Positions 26,388-35,156 of a stretch of DNA of 64,000 nucleotides are shown one piece after another. The notes under the pieces are model-generated. The model was not told where the DNA came from. It saw nothing but the letters and a program-made list of their open reading frames with translations, and did no database searches. The translations under genes were made by a program, and so were the position numbers. The DNA comes from Hypericibacter adhaerens. Lineage in GTDB: Bacteria > Pseudomonadota > Alphaproteobacteria > Dongiales > Dongiaceae. Position 1 is the stretch's first letter. Every line of letters begins with the position of its first letter. The stretch spans positions 682,001 through 746,000 of the forward strand of contig NZ_CP042582.1 of the NCBI RefSeq assembly GCF_008728835.1, read 5' to 3'.

Positions 26388-27575
26388 TCACACCGTCTCG
26401 ATCGCCAGCGCGATGCCCTGGCCGCCGCCGATGCAGAGCGTGACGATGCCGCGCTTCAGGCCGTCGCGGCGCATCGAATGGATGAGCCGCGTCGTCAGTA
26501 CGGCACCGGTGGCGCCGATCGGATGGCCATGCGCGATGGCGCCGCCCTCGACATTGACGATCGCCTCCGGCAATCCCAGCTCGCGCGTCACGGCGATGGC
26601 GATCGCGGCGAAGGCCTCGTTGATCTCGACGCGCTCGAGATCGCCGATGCTCCAGCCGGCGCGGGCGAGCGCCTGCTTCACGGCGGGGATGGGCCCGAGC
26701 CCGAAATAGCCGGGCTCGACCGCGGCGATGCCATAGGCGACGAGACGCGCCACGGGCTCGAGATGCCGCGCTTCGGCCCAGGCCTCGCTGGCGAGCAGCG
26801 TGGCGGCGGCAGCGCTGTTCAACCCCGGCGCGTTGCCGGCGGTGATGGTGCCGCCCTCGCGGAAGGCGGGCTTCAGGGCGGCCAGCTTCTCGAGCGTGGT
26901 GTCGGGCCGGTTGGCCTCGTCGGTCTCGAACAGCCTGCGGCCCTTGCGGTCCTCGAGGGCCACGGGAACGATCTCCGGCTTGAAGCGGCCGGCCTTCTGC
27001 GCCTCGGCGAAACGCTGCTGCGAGCGCAGGGCCCAGCGATCCTGCGCCTCGCGGGAGATCTCGAACCTCTTCGCCAGATCCTCGGTGTGCCAGCCCGACG
27101 CCTGGTCCGAGAAGGCGTCGTAAAGTCCGTCATGCAACATGGAGTCGATGAGCTGGCCGTCGCCCATGCGATGGCCCCAGCGTCCCTGCGGGATGAGGTA
27201 GGGCGCGCGGTCCATGTTCTCCATGCCGCCGGCGACGGCGCTGTCGATGGCCTCGAGCCAGATCTCCTGCGCCGCCGAGACGATGGCCTGGGCACCCGAG
27301 CCGCAGACGCGATTGACCGTCAGGGCGGGCACCGTCACCGGGAGCCCGGCATGGATCGCCGCCTGGCGCGCCGGGTTCATCTTGGCGCCGGCCTGCACCA
27401 CCTGGCCCATCACGACGGTGTCGACGGCGCCGGGCTCGACCCGGGCCCGCTCGATCGCGGCCTTGATCGCGATGCTGCCCAGATCAGGGGCGGGGAGGCC
27501 CTTCAGGCTACCGCCGAAGCTGCCGATCGCGGTCCGGACGGGCTCGAGAAAAACGACGGAAGGACGGGTTGCCAT
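26388..27575 (-). CDS. Thiolase (acetyl-CoA C-acyltransferase)
   Basis: A 395-residue thiolase. It has the nucleophilic cysteine in NRVCGSGAQAIVSA, the active-site histidine in GHPIGATGA and the second cysteine in CIGGGQGIA. NEAFAAIA completes the four motifs. It catalyses either acetoacetyl-CoA formation or beta-ketoacyl-CoA cleavage; sequence alone does not decide. The start at 27575 is 9 bases after AAGGAG, better placed than the in-frame ATG at 27584 that touches the Shine-Dalgarno. It is divergent from a MarR gene and shares its operator region. Confidence 0.93.
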   Translation of the reverse strand: MATRPSVVFLEPVRTAIGSFGGSLKGLPAPDLGSIAIKAAIERARVEPGAVDTVVMGQVVQAGAKMNPARQAAIHAGLPVTVPALTVNRVCGSGAQAIVSAAQEIWLEAIDSAVAGGMENMDRAPYLIPQGRWGHRMGDGQLIDSMLHDGLYDAFSDQASGWHTEDLAKRFEISREAQDRWALRSQQRFAEAQKAGRFKPEIVPVALEDRKGRRLFETDEANRPDTTLEKLAALKPAFREGGTITAGNAPGLNSAAAATLLASEAWAEARHLEPVARLVAYGIAAVEPGYFGLGPIPAVKQALARAGWSIGDLERVEINEAFAAIAIAVTRELGLPEAIVNVEGGAIAHGHPIGATGAVLTTRLIHSMRRDGLKRGIVTLCIGGGQGIALAIETV

Positions 27576-27675
27576 GGCGATCATCTCCTTGTCGCGGGTC
27601 GAGGGGTTTCGTTCCGAATCAACCGGCTCTGGACCGTGACCGCCGCCATCGCGGCGCCCGGGTGCGGGCGGTCGA

Positions 27676-27703
27676 TTGACTTAGGCGTATATGCGCCTAT
27701 ATT
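27676..27703 (+). promoter_or_regulatory. Promoter of the marR-emrAB-type operon
   Basis: TTGACT (27676-27681) and TATATT (27698-27703) are separated by 16 bases, a near-consensus sigma-70 promoter. The -10 box and spacer lie within the palindromic operator, and the start codon is at 27738. Confidence 0.65.
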
Positions 27704-27717
27704 AGGCGCATATACGC
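27683..27717. promoter_or_regulatory. Palindromic MarR-type operator
   Basis: A perfect inverted repeat with 15-base arms: GCGTATATGCGCCTA (27685-27699), spacer TAT, and TAGGCGCATATACGC (27703-27717). The left arm also forms its own near-palindrome TAGGCG-TATATG-CGCCTA (27683-27700), so two overlapping sites are possible. It covers the promoter 20 bases before the MarR gene and lies 110 bases from the thiolase start, so it could control both directions. Confidence 0.8.
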
Positions 27718-27737
27718 ATAAAGCAAGCGAGGGTTCC

Positions 27738-28214
27738 ATGACCGCGATCCTGGTGGACGGGTATCCCAAGGCCGATCTCTGCAACTGCCTCGCCCTGCGC
27801 CAGGCGGCGCGGCATGTGACGCAGTTCTATGACCAGTTCCTGGTGCCGACCGGCCTGCGCATCAGCCAGTTCGGGATCCTCGCCAAGCTCCGGCGCATCG
27901 GCCCGATGACGATCAACGCGCTGGCGCGCGATCTGGTGCTGGATCGCACCACGCTCGGCCGCAACATCCTCCCGCTCGAGCGCGAGGGCCTGATCGAGAT
28001 CAAGAAGAGCCGCACCGACCGGCGCAGCAAGGAGCTGCATCTGACCGAGCGCGGCCGCGAGCGGCTGCGCGCCGCGGTCGAGGGCTGGGTCAAGGCGCAG
28101 GAGCAGTTCGAGGCGAAGTTCGGCGATGCGCGCAGCGCGGAGCTGCGCGGGATGCTGCGCTCCATCACCGCCCAGGATCTCGGCGTCGACGGGGACGCCG
28201 AGGTCGAGATCTGA
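27738..28214 (+). CDS. MarR-family transcriptional regulator
   Basis: A 158-residue winged-helix regulator. The DNA-binding core is visible as LAKLRRIGPMTINALARDLVLDRTTLGRNILPLEREGLIEI, with the wing KKSRTDRRSKELHLTERG. Flanking helices form the dimer interface. The N terminus carries two cysteines (DLCNCLAL) that could sense oxidants or electrophiles, an inference. The ATG at 27738 follows GAGGG closely. It heads an operon with EmrA- and EmrB-type genes and is very likely autoregulated through the palindrome directly upstream. Confidence 0.9.
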   Translation: MTAILVDGYPKADLCNCLALRQAARHVTQFYDQFLVPTGLRISQFGILAKLRRIGPMTINALARDLVLDRTTLGRNILPLEREGLIEIKKSRTDRRSKELHLTERGRERLRAAVEGWVKAQEQFEAKFGDARSAELRGMLRSITAQDLGVDGDAEVEI

Positions 28215-28252
28215 CGGCTCCGGCCACGCAAACCCTCGCGGGAGACATCGTC

Positions 28253-29389
28253 ATGACGACCGTTGTTGCCGATCGGGCCGTGGTCGCCACACCCGGCAAG
28301 GGAGGCCCGGCCAAGGGCGGGCTCAAGCGGCGGCTCCGGCGCGCTTTGCCGCTCGGCCTGGGGCTGCTGATCGCCGCCGGCGCTGCCTGGTACGGTTACG
28401 ACTGGTGGCGCGAGGGTCGCTTCATCGAGACCACCGACGATGCCTATGTCGGCGGCGACGTGACGGTGATCGCGCCCAAGGTCTCGGGGCTCATCCAGCA
28501 GGTGGCGGTCACCGACAACCAGGTCGTGCATCAGGGCGACCTGCTGGTGAAGCTCGACGATCGCGACTATCGGGCGGCGCTGGCCAAGGCGGAGGCGGCC
28601 GTCGCGGCCGAGCAGGCGACGCTCGCCAATCTCGACGCCACCCGCCGCCTGCAGGAGGCGGTAATCGCGCAGACCGCGGCTGAGATCGCCGCGGTCGATG
28701 CCGAGATCGTGCGGGCCCGCGACGATCAGAGCCGCTATCAGAAACTGCTGGCCACCTCCGACGCCTCGACCCAGCGCTTCCAGCAGGCCGATGCGGATTA
28801 CAAGTCGGCGGTCGCCAACGGCCAGAAGGCGCGCGCCGCCCTCGACGCCGCCCAGCGCCAGCTCGACGTGATCGAGACGCAGAAGCAGCAGGCCGAGGCG
28901 GCGCTGGCCGAGGCCGTCGCCGAGCGCGACCTCGCCGCCCTCGATGTCGGCTATACCGAGCTGCGCGCGCCCATCGACGGCGTGATCGGCAACCGCGCCG
29001 CGCGCGACGGCGCCTATGCCACGATCGGCGCGCGGCTGCTGGCCGTGGTGCCGGCGGAGGGCCTCTGGGTCGACGCCAATTTCAAGGAGAGCCAGCTCGC
29101 CCGGATGCAGCCGGGCCTGGAAGCGACCATCGAGGCGGACGTGCTGCCGGGCCGCCGGTTCCATGGCCATGTGGTGAGCCTGGCGCCGGCGACCGGCGCC
29201 ACCTTCAGCGTGCTGCCGCCCGAGAACGCCACCGGCAACTTCACCAAGATCGTGCAGCGCGTGCCGGTGCGCATCCTGCTCGACGGCGACGCCTCGGTGC
29301 TGGGGCTGCTGCGCCCCGGCCTCTCGGTCACGGTCGCGGTCGATCTGCGACCCACAAACGGCAATCCGAACGACCGAGCCGCGCCGTGA
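28253..29389 (+). CDS. HlyD/EmrA-type membrane fusion protein
   Basis: A 378-residue adaptor anchored by one N-terminal membrane helix (about residues 32-50, LPLGLGLLIAAGAAWYGY). The biotinyl-lipoyl segments are ETTDDAYVGGDVTVIAPKVSGLIQQVAVTDNQVVHQGDLLVKLDD and LGYTELRAPIDGVIGNRAAR-like GYTELRAP, around a coiled coil (about residues 105-210). It links the inner-membrane MFS pump encoded next to an outer-membrane channel. Its stop overlaps the pump's GTG start. Confidence 0.92.
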   Translation: MTTVVADRAVVATPGKGGPAKGGLKRRLRRALPLGLGLLIAAGAAWYGYDWWREGRFIETTDDAYVGGDVTVIAPKVSGLIQQVAVTDNQVVHQGDLLVKLDDRDYRAALAKAEAAVAAEQATLANLDATRRLQEAVIAQTAAEIAAVDAEIVRARDDQSRYQKLLATSDASTQRFQQADADYKSAVANGQKARAALDAAQRQLDVIETQKQQAEAALAEAVAERDLAALDVGYTELRAPIDGVIGNRAARDGAYATIGARLLAVVPAEGLWVDANFKESQLARMQPGLEATIEADVLPGRRFHGHVVSLAPATGATFSVLPPENATGNFTKIVQRVPVRILLDGDASVLGLLRPGLSVTVAVDLRPTNGNPNDRAAP

Positions 29390-30984
29390 GCGCCTTGTCG
29401 CGGGCGTTGGGCGGCTCCGTCACCGATCCGGCCCTTCTCCCGCTGCCGGCGAAGGTCTTCGCCTTCGCCACGATGGCCGTCGGCTTCTTCATCGCGCTTC
29501 TCGACATCCAGATCGTCTCGGCCTCGCTCGCCGATATCGGCGGCGGGCTCTCGGCCAGCCCCGACGAGGTCTCCTGGGTCCAGATCAGCTATCTGATCGC
29601 CGAGATCATCGTGATCCCGCTGTCGGGCTGGCTGTCGCGGGTGATGTCGACGCGCTGGCTCTTCAGCATCTCGGCCATCGGCTTCACGCTGACGAGCCTG
29701 CTCTGCGGCTGGGCCTGGAACATCGAGAGCATGATCGTCTTCCGCGCGGCTCAGGGTTTTCTCGGCGGCTCGATGATCCCGACGGTCTTCACCGTCGCCT
29801 TCATCTATTTCAGCGGCCATCAGCGCGTGATCGCGGCGGCCGTGATCGGTGCCTTGGCCTCGCTGGCGCCGACGCTGGGTCCCACGGTCGGCGGCTGGAT
29901 CACGGACAGCTATTCCTGGCATTGGCTCTTCTTCGTCAACCTGCTGCCGGGCTTCTTCATCGCCGTGATGGTGCCGATCCTGGTCAAGGTCGACCGGCCG
30001 AACCTCTCGCTGCTCAAGGGCGCCGACTATCCGGGTATGGTGCTGATGGCGGTCTTCCTCGGCTGCATCGCCTATACGCTGGAGGAGGGGCCGCGCTGGA
30101 ACTGGTTCGAGGACGACACCATCCGCACCACCGCCTGGACCGCGGCGATCTCGGGCATCGCCTTCATCTGGCGCAGCCTCGTCTTCGCCAACCCGGTCGT
30201 GGATCTGCGCGCGCTCAAGAGCCGGAACTTCGCGCTGGGCTGCTTCTTCTCCTTCGTGACCGGCGTCGGTATCTTCGCCACCATCTACCTGACGCCGATC
30301 TTCCTCGCCCATGTGCGGGGCTTCAGCGCGCTGCAGATCGGGCTCGCCGTGTTCTCGACCGGCATCTTCCAGATCCTGGGGATCCCGATCTATACCTTCT
30401 GCGCCCGGCGCTTCGACCTGCGCTGGCTCATGATGGTCGGGCTCGCCGGCTTCGCCCTCTCCATGTGGAACTTCACGCCCATCACCCATGACTGGGGCTG
30501 GCGCGAGCTCCTGCTGCCGCAGGCCTTCCGCGGCTTCGCCCAGCAGTTCGCCGTGGCGCCGACCGTGACGCTCACGCTGGGCTCGCTGGCGCCCGAGCGC
30601 CTCAAGCTCGCTTCGGGCCTCTTCAACCTGATGCGCAACCTGGGCGGCGCCATCGGCATCGCCGGCTGCGCCACCATCCTCAACGACCGCACCAACCTGC
30701 ATTTCCTGCGGCTGGCGGATCACCTCAACGCCGCCAACGCGGCGCTCGGTGAGCTAACGGACCGGGTCGCCGTTCTCTATACGGATGCGATGGGCGGCGA
30801 CGTGGTGAGCGGCCAGACGGCAGCGCTCAAGCAGCTCTGGGCGCTGACCTATCGCGAGGCGCAGGTGCAGACCTTCGCCGACGCCTTCTGGATCATCTTT
30901 ATCTGCTTCGTGATCGCGACCGCGATGGTGCCGTTGATGCGCAAGGTGGCGCCCCCGAAGGCGCCGACGGCGGATGCGCATTGA
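29386..30984 (+). CDS. MFS drug efflux transporter, DHA2 (EmrB) family
   Basis: A 532-residue inner-membrane antiporter with 14 predicted helices. Segments typical of EmrB are FFIALLDIQIVSASLADIGGGL (TM1, with the conserved Asp), SYLIAEIIVIPLSGWLSRV, and the motif-C-like region GALASLAPTLGPTVGGWITD. The GTG start overlaps the adaptor's TGA by design (GTGA), so the pair is co-translated. It probably exports hydrophobic toxic compounds sensed by the MarR protein upstream. Confidence 0.92.
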   Translation: MSALSRALGGSVTDPALLPLPAKVFAFATMAVGFFIALLDIQIVSASLADIGGGLSASPDEVSWVQISYLIAEIIVIPLSGWLSRVMSTRWLFSISAIGFTLTSLLCGWAWNIESMIVFRAAQGFLGGSMIPTVFTVAFIYFSGHQRVIAAAVIGALASLAPTLGPTVGGWITDSYSWHWLFFVNLLPGFFIAVMVPILVKVDRPNLSLLKGADYPGMVLMAVFLGCIAYTLEEGPRWNWFEDDTIRTTAWTAAISGIAFIWRSLVFANPVVDLRALKSRNFALGCFFSFVTGVGIFATIYLTPIFLAHVRGFSALQIGLAVFSTGIFQILGIPIYTFCARRFDLRWLMMVGLAGFALSMWNFTPITHDWGWRELLLPQAFRGFAQQFAVAPTVTLTLGSLAPERLKLASGLFNLMRNLGGAIGIAGCATILNDRTNLHFLRLADHLNAANAALGELTDRVAVLYTDAMGGDVVSGQTAALKQLWALTYREAQVQTFADAFWIIFICFVIATAMVPLMRKVAPPKAPTADAH

Positions 30985-30994
30985 AGGCGAGGTT

Positions 30995-31101
30995 GACCCC
31001 TTCCCCCGCACGGTGGGGGAAGGTCAGGAAGGGGGCTGCTCGGTTTCTGATAGCGCGCAGCCTCCTCCCTCACCCTCCCCCGTAAGACGGGGGAGGGGAG
31101 A
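30995..31101. repeat. G/C-palindrome intergenic repeat, locus B
   Basis: Two hairpins about 45 bases apart: CTTCCCCC-GCACGGT-GGGGGAAG (about 30999-31022) and CCTCCCCC-GTAAGAC-GGGGGAGG (about 31074-31097). The linker begins GGGGGCTGCTCGGTTT, also seen at 56.89 kb and inverted at 32.74 kb. It lies between converging emrB-type and aldehyde dehydrogenase genes. Confidence 0.75.
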
Positions 31102-31132
31102 TTTCTAGTTACCTCATTGGCGCGAGGGCGCC

Positions 31133-32560
31133 TCACGCCCCGTAGCCGATGATGCCCTTCACTTCCAGGAAGTCGTGGATGCCCCAGTCGGCATATTCGC
31201 GGCCGTTGCCGGACTGCTTGTAGCCGCCGAAGGGGGCGAAGGTGTCCCAGGCGGGATAGTTGATCTTGACCTGCCCGGCCCGGATCTGGCGCGCCACCTT
31301 GCGGGCATGGTCGATGTTCTTCGATTCCACGTTGGCCGAGAGGCCGTAGACCGTGTCGTTGGCGATCTCGATCGCCTGCGCCTCGCTGTCATAAGGCATG
31401 ATCGCGATCACCGGCCCGAAGATCTCCTCGCGCGCGATCGTCATCTCGTTCTTGACGTTGCCGAACACGGTCGGCCGCACGTAATAGCCGCGATTGAGGC
31501 CCTCCGGCCGGCCGGTGCCGCCCGTCACCAGCGTGGCGCCTTCCTTGATGCCCGCCTCGATCAGCTTCTGGATCTTGCTGAACTGGATCTCGCTGACCAC
31601 GGGGCCGAGGATGGTGCCCGGAGCCTTGGGATCGCCGACCTTCTGCGTCTCGGCCGTCTTCTTCGCGACGGCGAGCGCCAGGTCATGGCGGTCGCGCGGC
31701 ACCAGCATGCGGGTCGGCGCGTTGCAGGACTGGCCGCTGTTGGAGAAGCAATTCTCGACGCCGCTGCGCACGGCGGCCTCGAAATCCGCGTCCGCCAGCA
31801 CGATGTTGGGCGACTTGCCGCCCAGCTCCTGGCTGATGCGCTTGACCGTGTCGGCACCGGTCTTGGCGACGATGATCCCGGCGCGGGTCGAGCCGGTGAA
31901 GGAGATCATGTCGATCCCGGGATGCGCCGCCATGACCTGGCCGACCGAGGGGCCGTCGCCGTTGATCATGTTGTAGACGCCGGCCGGGACGCCCGAGGCA
32001 TGGACGATCTCGGAGAAGATGACGCCGCTGATGGGCGCGATCTCCGAGGGCTTCAGGATCATGGTGCAGCCGGCCGCGATCGCCGGCGCCACCTTGCAGA
32101 CGATCTGGTTGAGCGGCCAGTTCCAGGGGGTGATCAGCCCGACCACGCCGATGCCTTCGCGCAGGATGCGGGTGTTGCCGCGCTGCTCCTCGAACTCGAA
32201 TTCCTCGAGCGCCTTGATCGTCGAGAGCAGGTGAATCTCCCCCGCCGTGGCCTGGGCGTTCAGCGCCCAGTCCGAAGGCGCCCCCATCTCCTCGGAGACG
32301 GCGTCGGCGATCTCCTGCTTGCGCTTGCGGTAGTTCTCGAGGATCCGCTTCAGCAGTGCCAGCCGCTCGGCCTTGCCGGTCTGGCCGAAGGAGGCGAAGG
32401 CCTTCCGCGCCACCGCGACGGCCTTGTCGACATCGGCGGAAGAGCCGATTGAGATCTTCGTGTAGGCTTCCTCGGTCGCGGGGTTGATGACGTCGAGGGT
32501 CTTGGGCGTCACCGGATCGACCCAGGCGCCGCCGATATAGAATTTTAGATGGTTGGACAT
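31133..32560 (-). CDS. Aldehyde dehydrogenase (NAD(P)-dependent), copy 1
   Basis: A 475-residue ALDH-superfamily enzyme oxidising an aldehyde to its acid. It shows NAD-site TPWNWPLNQ and FTGSTRAG, the catalytic glutamate in QELGGKSPN, and the nucleophilic cysteine in FSNSGQSCNAPTR. EEIFGPV and KQSGNGREY follow near the end. The start at 32560 has AGGAA a few bases upstream. It is highly similar to the next gene on the same strand, with a repeat element between them. The substrate is unknown. Confidence 0.93.
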   Translation of the reverse strand: MSNHLKFYIGGAWVDPVTPKTLDVINPATEEAYTKISIGSSADVDKAVAVARKAFASFGQTGKAERLALLKRILENYRKRKQEIADAVSEEMGAPSDWALNAQATAGEIHLLSTIKALEEFEFEEQRGNTRILREGIGVVGLITPWNWPLNQIVCKVAPAIAAGCTMILKPSEIAPISGVIFSEIVHASGVPAGVYNMINGDGPSVGQVMAAHPGIDMISFTGSTRAGIIVAKTGADTVKRISQELGGKSPNIVLADADFEAAVRSGVENCFSNSGQSCNAPTRMLVPRDRHDLALAVAKKTAETQKVGDPKAPGTILGPVVSEIQFSKIQKLIEAGIKEGATLVTGGTGRPEGLNRGYYVRPTVFGNVKNEMTIAREEIFGPVIAIMPYDSEAQAIEIANDTVYGLSANVESKNIDHARKVARQIRAGQVKINYPAWDTFAPFGGYKQSGNGREYADWGIHDFLEVKGIIGYGA

Positions 32561-32647
32561 GGTGTTCCTTTTGACGTGATGCGTTCGAGAGGCGAAAGGG
32601 GGCGCGGGGAATCTCGTTTGTTGTCCCTTCTCCCGCTTTCCATTCAT

Positions 32648-32780
32648 CCTTCCCCCCTTGAGGGGGAAGGTTAGGACTTGTCCTCCGTAGCCCGAAGGGC
32701 GAAGGAGGAAGGGGGACGACGCGATATTGGATACCGAGCAGCCCCCTCCCTCGCCCTCCCCCGCGCAGCGGGGGAGGGAA
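32648..32780. repeat. G/C-palindrome intergenic repeat, locus C
   Basis: Two hairpins: CCTTCCCCC-CTTGA-GGGGGAAGG region (32648-32670) and CCCTCCCCC-GCGCAGC-GGGGGAGGG (32754-32778). The linker contains CCGAGCAGCCCCC, the inverse of the GGGGGCTGCTCGG linker in loci B and D, so the whole composite element is inverted here. It occupies the 228-base gap between the two aldehyde dehydrogenase genes, which holds no other feature. Confidence 0.75.
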
Positions 32781-32788
32781 CAATGCTG

Positions 32789-34219
32789 TCAGGCCGCGCC
32801 GTAGCCGATGATGCCCTTCACCTCGAGGAAGTCGTGAATGGCCCAGTCGGCATATTCGCGGCCGTTGCCGGACTGCTTGTAGCCGCCGAAGGGGGCGAAG
32901 GTATCCCAATCCGGATAATTGATGTTGACCTGCCCGGCGCGCAGGCGGCGCGCGATCTTGCGGGCATGGGCGATGTCCTTCGACTGCACATAGGCGGCGA
33001 GGCCATAGACGGTGTCGTTGGCGATCTCCACCGCCTGGTCCTCGTTGTCATAGGACATGATGGCGATGACGGGGCCGAAGATCTCCTCGCGCGCGATCGT
33101 CATCTCGTTCTTGACGTTGCCGAACACGGTCGGCCGCACGTAATAGCCGCGGTTGAGGTCTTCCGGCCGGCCGGGCCCGCCGGTCACGAGCGTGGCGCCT
33201 TCCTTGATGCCCGCCTCGATCAGCCGCTGGATCTTGTTGTACTGGATCTCGCTGACCACGGGGCCCAGGATCGTGCCCTCGGCCTTGGGGTCGCCCACTT
33301 TCTGCGCCTCGGCGGTGAGCTTGGCGATGGCAAGCGCCTCGTCATGGCGGCCGCGTGGCACCAGCATGCGGGTGGGCGCATCGCAGGACTGGCCGGTGTT
33401 GCTGAAGCAGGATTCGACGCCCTTGCGCACGGCGGTCTCGAAATCGGCATCCGGCAGGATGATGTTGGGCGACTTGCCGCCCAGCTCCTGCGCGACGCGC
33501 TTGACCGTGTCGGCGGCGGTCTTGGCGACGATGATGCCGGCGCGGGTCGAGCCGGTGAAGGAGACCATGTCGACGCCGGGATGGCCCGCCATCACCTGGC
33601 CGACCGAGGGGCCGTCGCCGCTGACGAGATTGTAGACGCCGGCCGGAACGCCGGCCTCCTCCATCACCTCGGTGAAGATGATGCCGCTGATAGGCGCGAT
33701 CTCGCTGGGCTTCAGCACCATGGTGCAGCCGGCCGCGATCGCCGGCGCCACCTTGCAGACGATCTGGTTGAGCGGCCAGTTCCAGGGCGTGATCAGCGCC
33801 GCGACGCCGATGCCTTCATAGACGATGCGCGTGCCGCCGCGCTGCTTCTCGAACTCGAAGCCTTCCAGCGCATGGATGGTGGCCTCGAGATGGACCCGGC
33901 CGGCCCAGAGCTGGGCGTCGCGGGCCCAGGCCATGGGCGCGCCCATCTCGTCCGACACGGCGCGCGCGATATCCTCGCCGCGCTTGTTGTAGACCTCGAG
34001 GATGCGGCGCAGGAGGCGGAGCCGCTCGGCCTTGCTCGTGAGCGTGAAGGCGGGGAAGGCGGCGCGGGCGGCCGCCACGGCGCGATCGACATCGGCGGCC
34101 GAGCCGACCGAGATCCTCGTGTAGGCCTCCTCGGTCGCGGGGTTGATGACGTCGAGGGTCTTGGGCGTCGCCGGGTCGACCCAGGCGCCGTTGATGAAGA
34201 ACTTCAGCTCGTGAGACAT
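32789..34219 (-). CDS. Aldehyde dehydrogenase, copy 2 (tandem paralogue)
   Basis: A 476-residue ALDH with the same motifs as copy 1: TPWNWPLNQ, FTGSTRAG, QELGGKSPN, and catalytic cysteine in FSNTGQSCDAPTR. The two proteins are mostly identical, and the 3' ends of the genes are nearly identical in DNA, which points to a recent tandem duplication or gene conversion. Differences cluster in the N-terminal half, at the substrate tunnel side. It probably precedes copy 1 in one transcript, with an isochorismatase-like gene further upstream. Confidence 0.93.
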   Translation of the reverse strand: MSHELKFFINGAWVDPATPKTLDVINPATEEAYTRISVGSAADVDRAVAAARAAFPAFTLTSKAERLRLLRRILEVYNKRGEDIARAVSDEMGAPMAWARDAQLWAGRVHLEATIHALEGFEFEKQRGGTRIVYEGIGVAALITPWNWPLNQIVCKVAPAIAAGCTMVLKPSEIAPISGIIFTEVMEEAGVPAGVYNLVSGDGPSVGQVMAGHPGVDMVSFTGSTRAGIIVAKTAADTVKRVAQELGGKSPNIILPDADFETAVRKGVESCFSNTGQSCDAPTRMLVPRGRHDEALAIAKLTAEAQKVGDPKAEGTILGPVVSEIQYNKIQRLIEAGIKEGATLVTGGPGRPEDLNRGYYVRPTVFGNVKNEMTIAREEIFGPVIAIMSYDNEDQAVEIANDTVYGLAAYVQSKDIAHARKIARRLRAGQVNINYPDWDTFAPFGGYKQSGNGREYADWAIHDFLEVKGIIGYGAA

Positions 34220-34368
34220 GACAGGATTTCCGTTGCTGGTTCGGGTTTCGGATGTGAGAGCGGCAAAGGGTTCCGGCGGGACGCGGCCGATCGTTCGCGC
34301 GGGCCTTCGGCACGCGGCCGTTCTTCCCTGCGGCGGGCCGGACCCCGAGCCTGCCGCAGCGGGGATTC

Positions 34369-35013
34369 TCAGGCGGCCTCGTAGCCGCGGGACTTGCCGC
34401 CGGCGGCCGTCTGGCCGCCGAGCTCGCGGAGGAATTCCTTGTGCGTCAGCGGCCGCGAGAACATCGGATAGTTCTTCTCGACCGCCATGCGCTGCTCCTC
34501 CTGGCTCAGGGTCGCGGTGCAGTCGGTCAGGGTGACGACGTTGTAGCCCTTCTCATAGCCGGTGCGCATGGTGGATTCGACGCAGCAATTGGTGAGGAAG
34601 CCGCCGAGCGCGATGTCCGTGATGCCGCGGCTGCGCAGGATGAAATCGAGATTGGTGCTGGAAAAGCCGCAGAGGCCGCGCTTGCCTTCGGCCACGATAT
34701 CCCCGGGCTGCGGCTTCAGCGCGGCGACGATCTCGGCCCCCCAGCTTCCCTTGCGGAAGGACTTGGAATCGACGACGCCCTTGAGGATGCCGTAGGGCGT
34801 CGGGCTCAGCTCGTGATAATCGTCGGTGAAGGTGATCGGCACGTAGATGATCGTGGCGCCGAGCGCGCGCGCCTTCTCCACCGTCTCGACGGTATTCGCC
34901 AGCATGTTGCTGCTCTCCATCACCGGCTTCACCGCCTGGTGGAGTGTGCCTCCCTCGCTGGTGAAGTCGTTCTGATACTCGATCAGCACCAGGGCGGTCT
35001 TCTTCGGGTCCAT
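34369..35013 (-). CDS. Isochorismatase-family cysteine hydrolase
   Basis: A 214-residue hydrolase of the isochorismatase/nicotinamidase fold. The catalytic triad can be proposed as Asp in LVLIEYQNDF, Lys in AEGKRGLCGF and Cys in GGFLTNCCVESTMR, with the cis-peptide just before it. Members hydrolyse amides, carbamates or isochorismate. The location upstream of two aldehyde dehydrogenases suggests a catabolic amide hydrolase, an inference only. About 150 bases without feature separate it from the ALDH. Confidence 0.87.
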   Translation of the reverse strand: MDPKKTALVLIEYQNDFTSEGGTLHQAVKPVMESSNMLANTVETVEKARALGATIIYVPITFTDDYHELSPTPYGILKGVVDSKSFRKGSWGAEIVAALKPQPGDIVAEGKRGLCGFSSTNLDFILRSRGITDIALGGFLTNCCVESTMRTGYEKGYNVVTLTDCTATLSQEEQRMAVEKNYPMFSRPLTHKEFLRELGGQTAAGGKSRGYEAA

Positions 35014-35156
35014 CGTCGCCTCCTTTTGCGGGGACTATCGGGCCGTTCCGGCGGTCGGAAGGGCGGCCGCGGTGCCGCGCCATCGATATATTGGAATGAA
35101 CATAACGCCGCCGGAAACCGGCTGGCAAGGCGGCCCTCCGCCCGTTCCCGGCCGCC

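Noticed and set aside
18401-27575. Thiolase as the last step of the CoA operon
   Set aside because: It is over 6 kb away, on the opposite strand, and shares a control region with marR instead.
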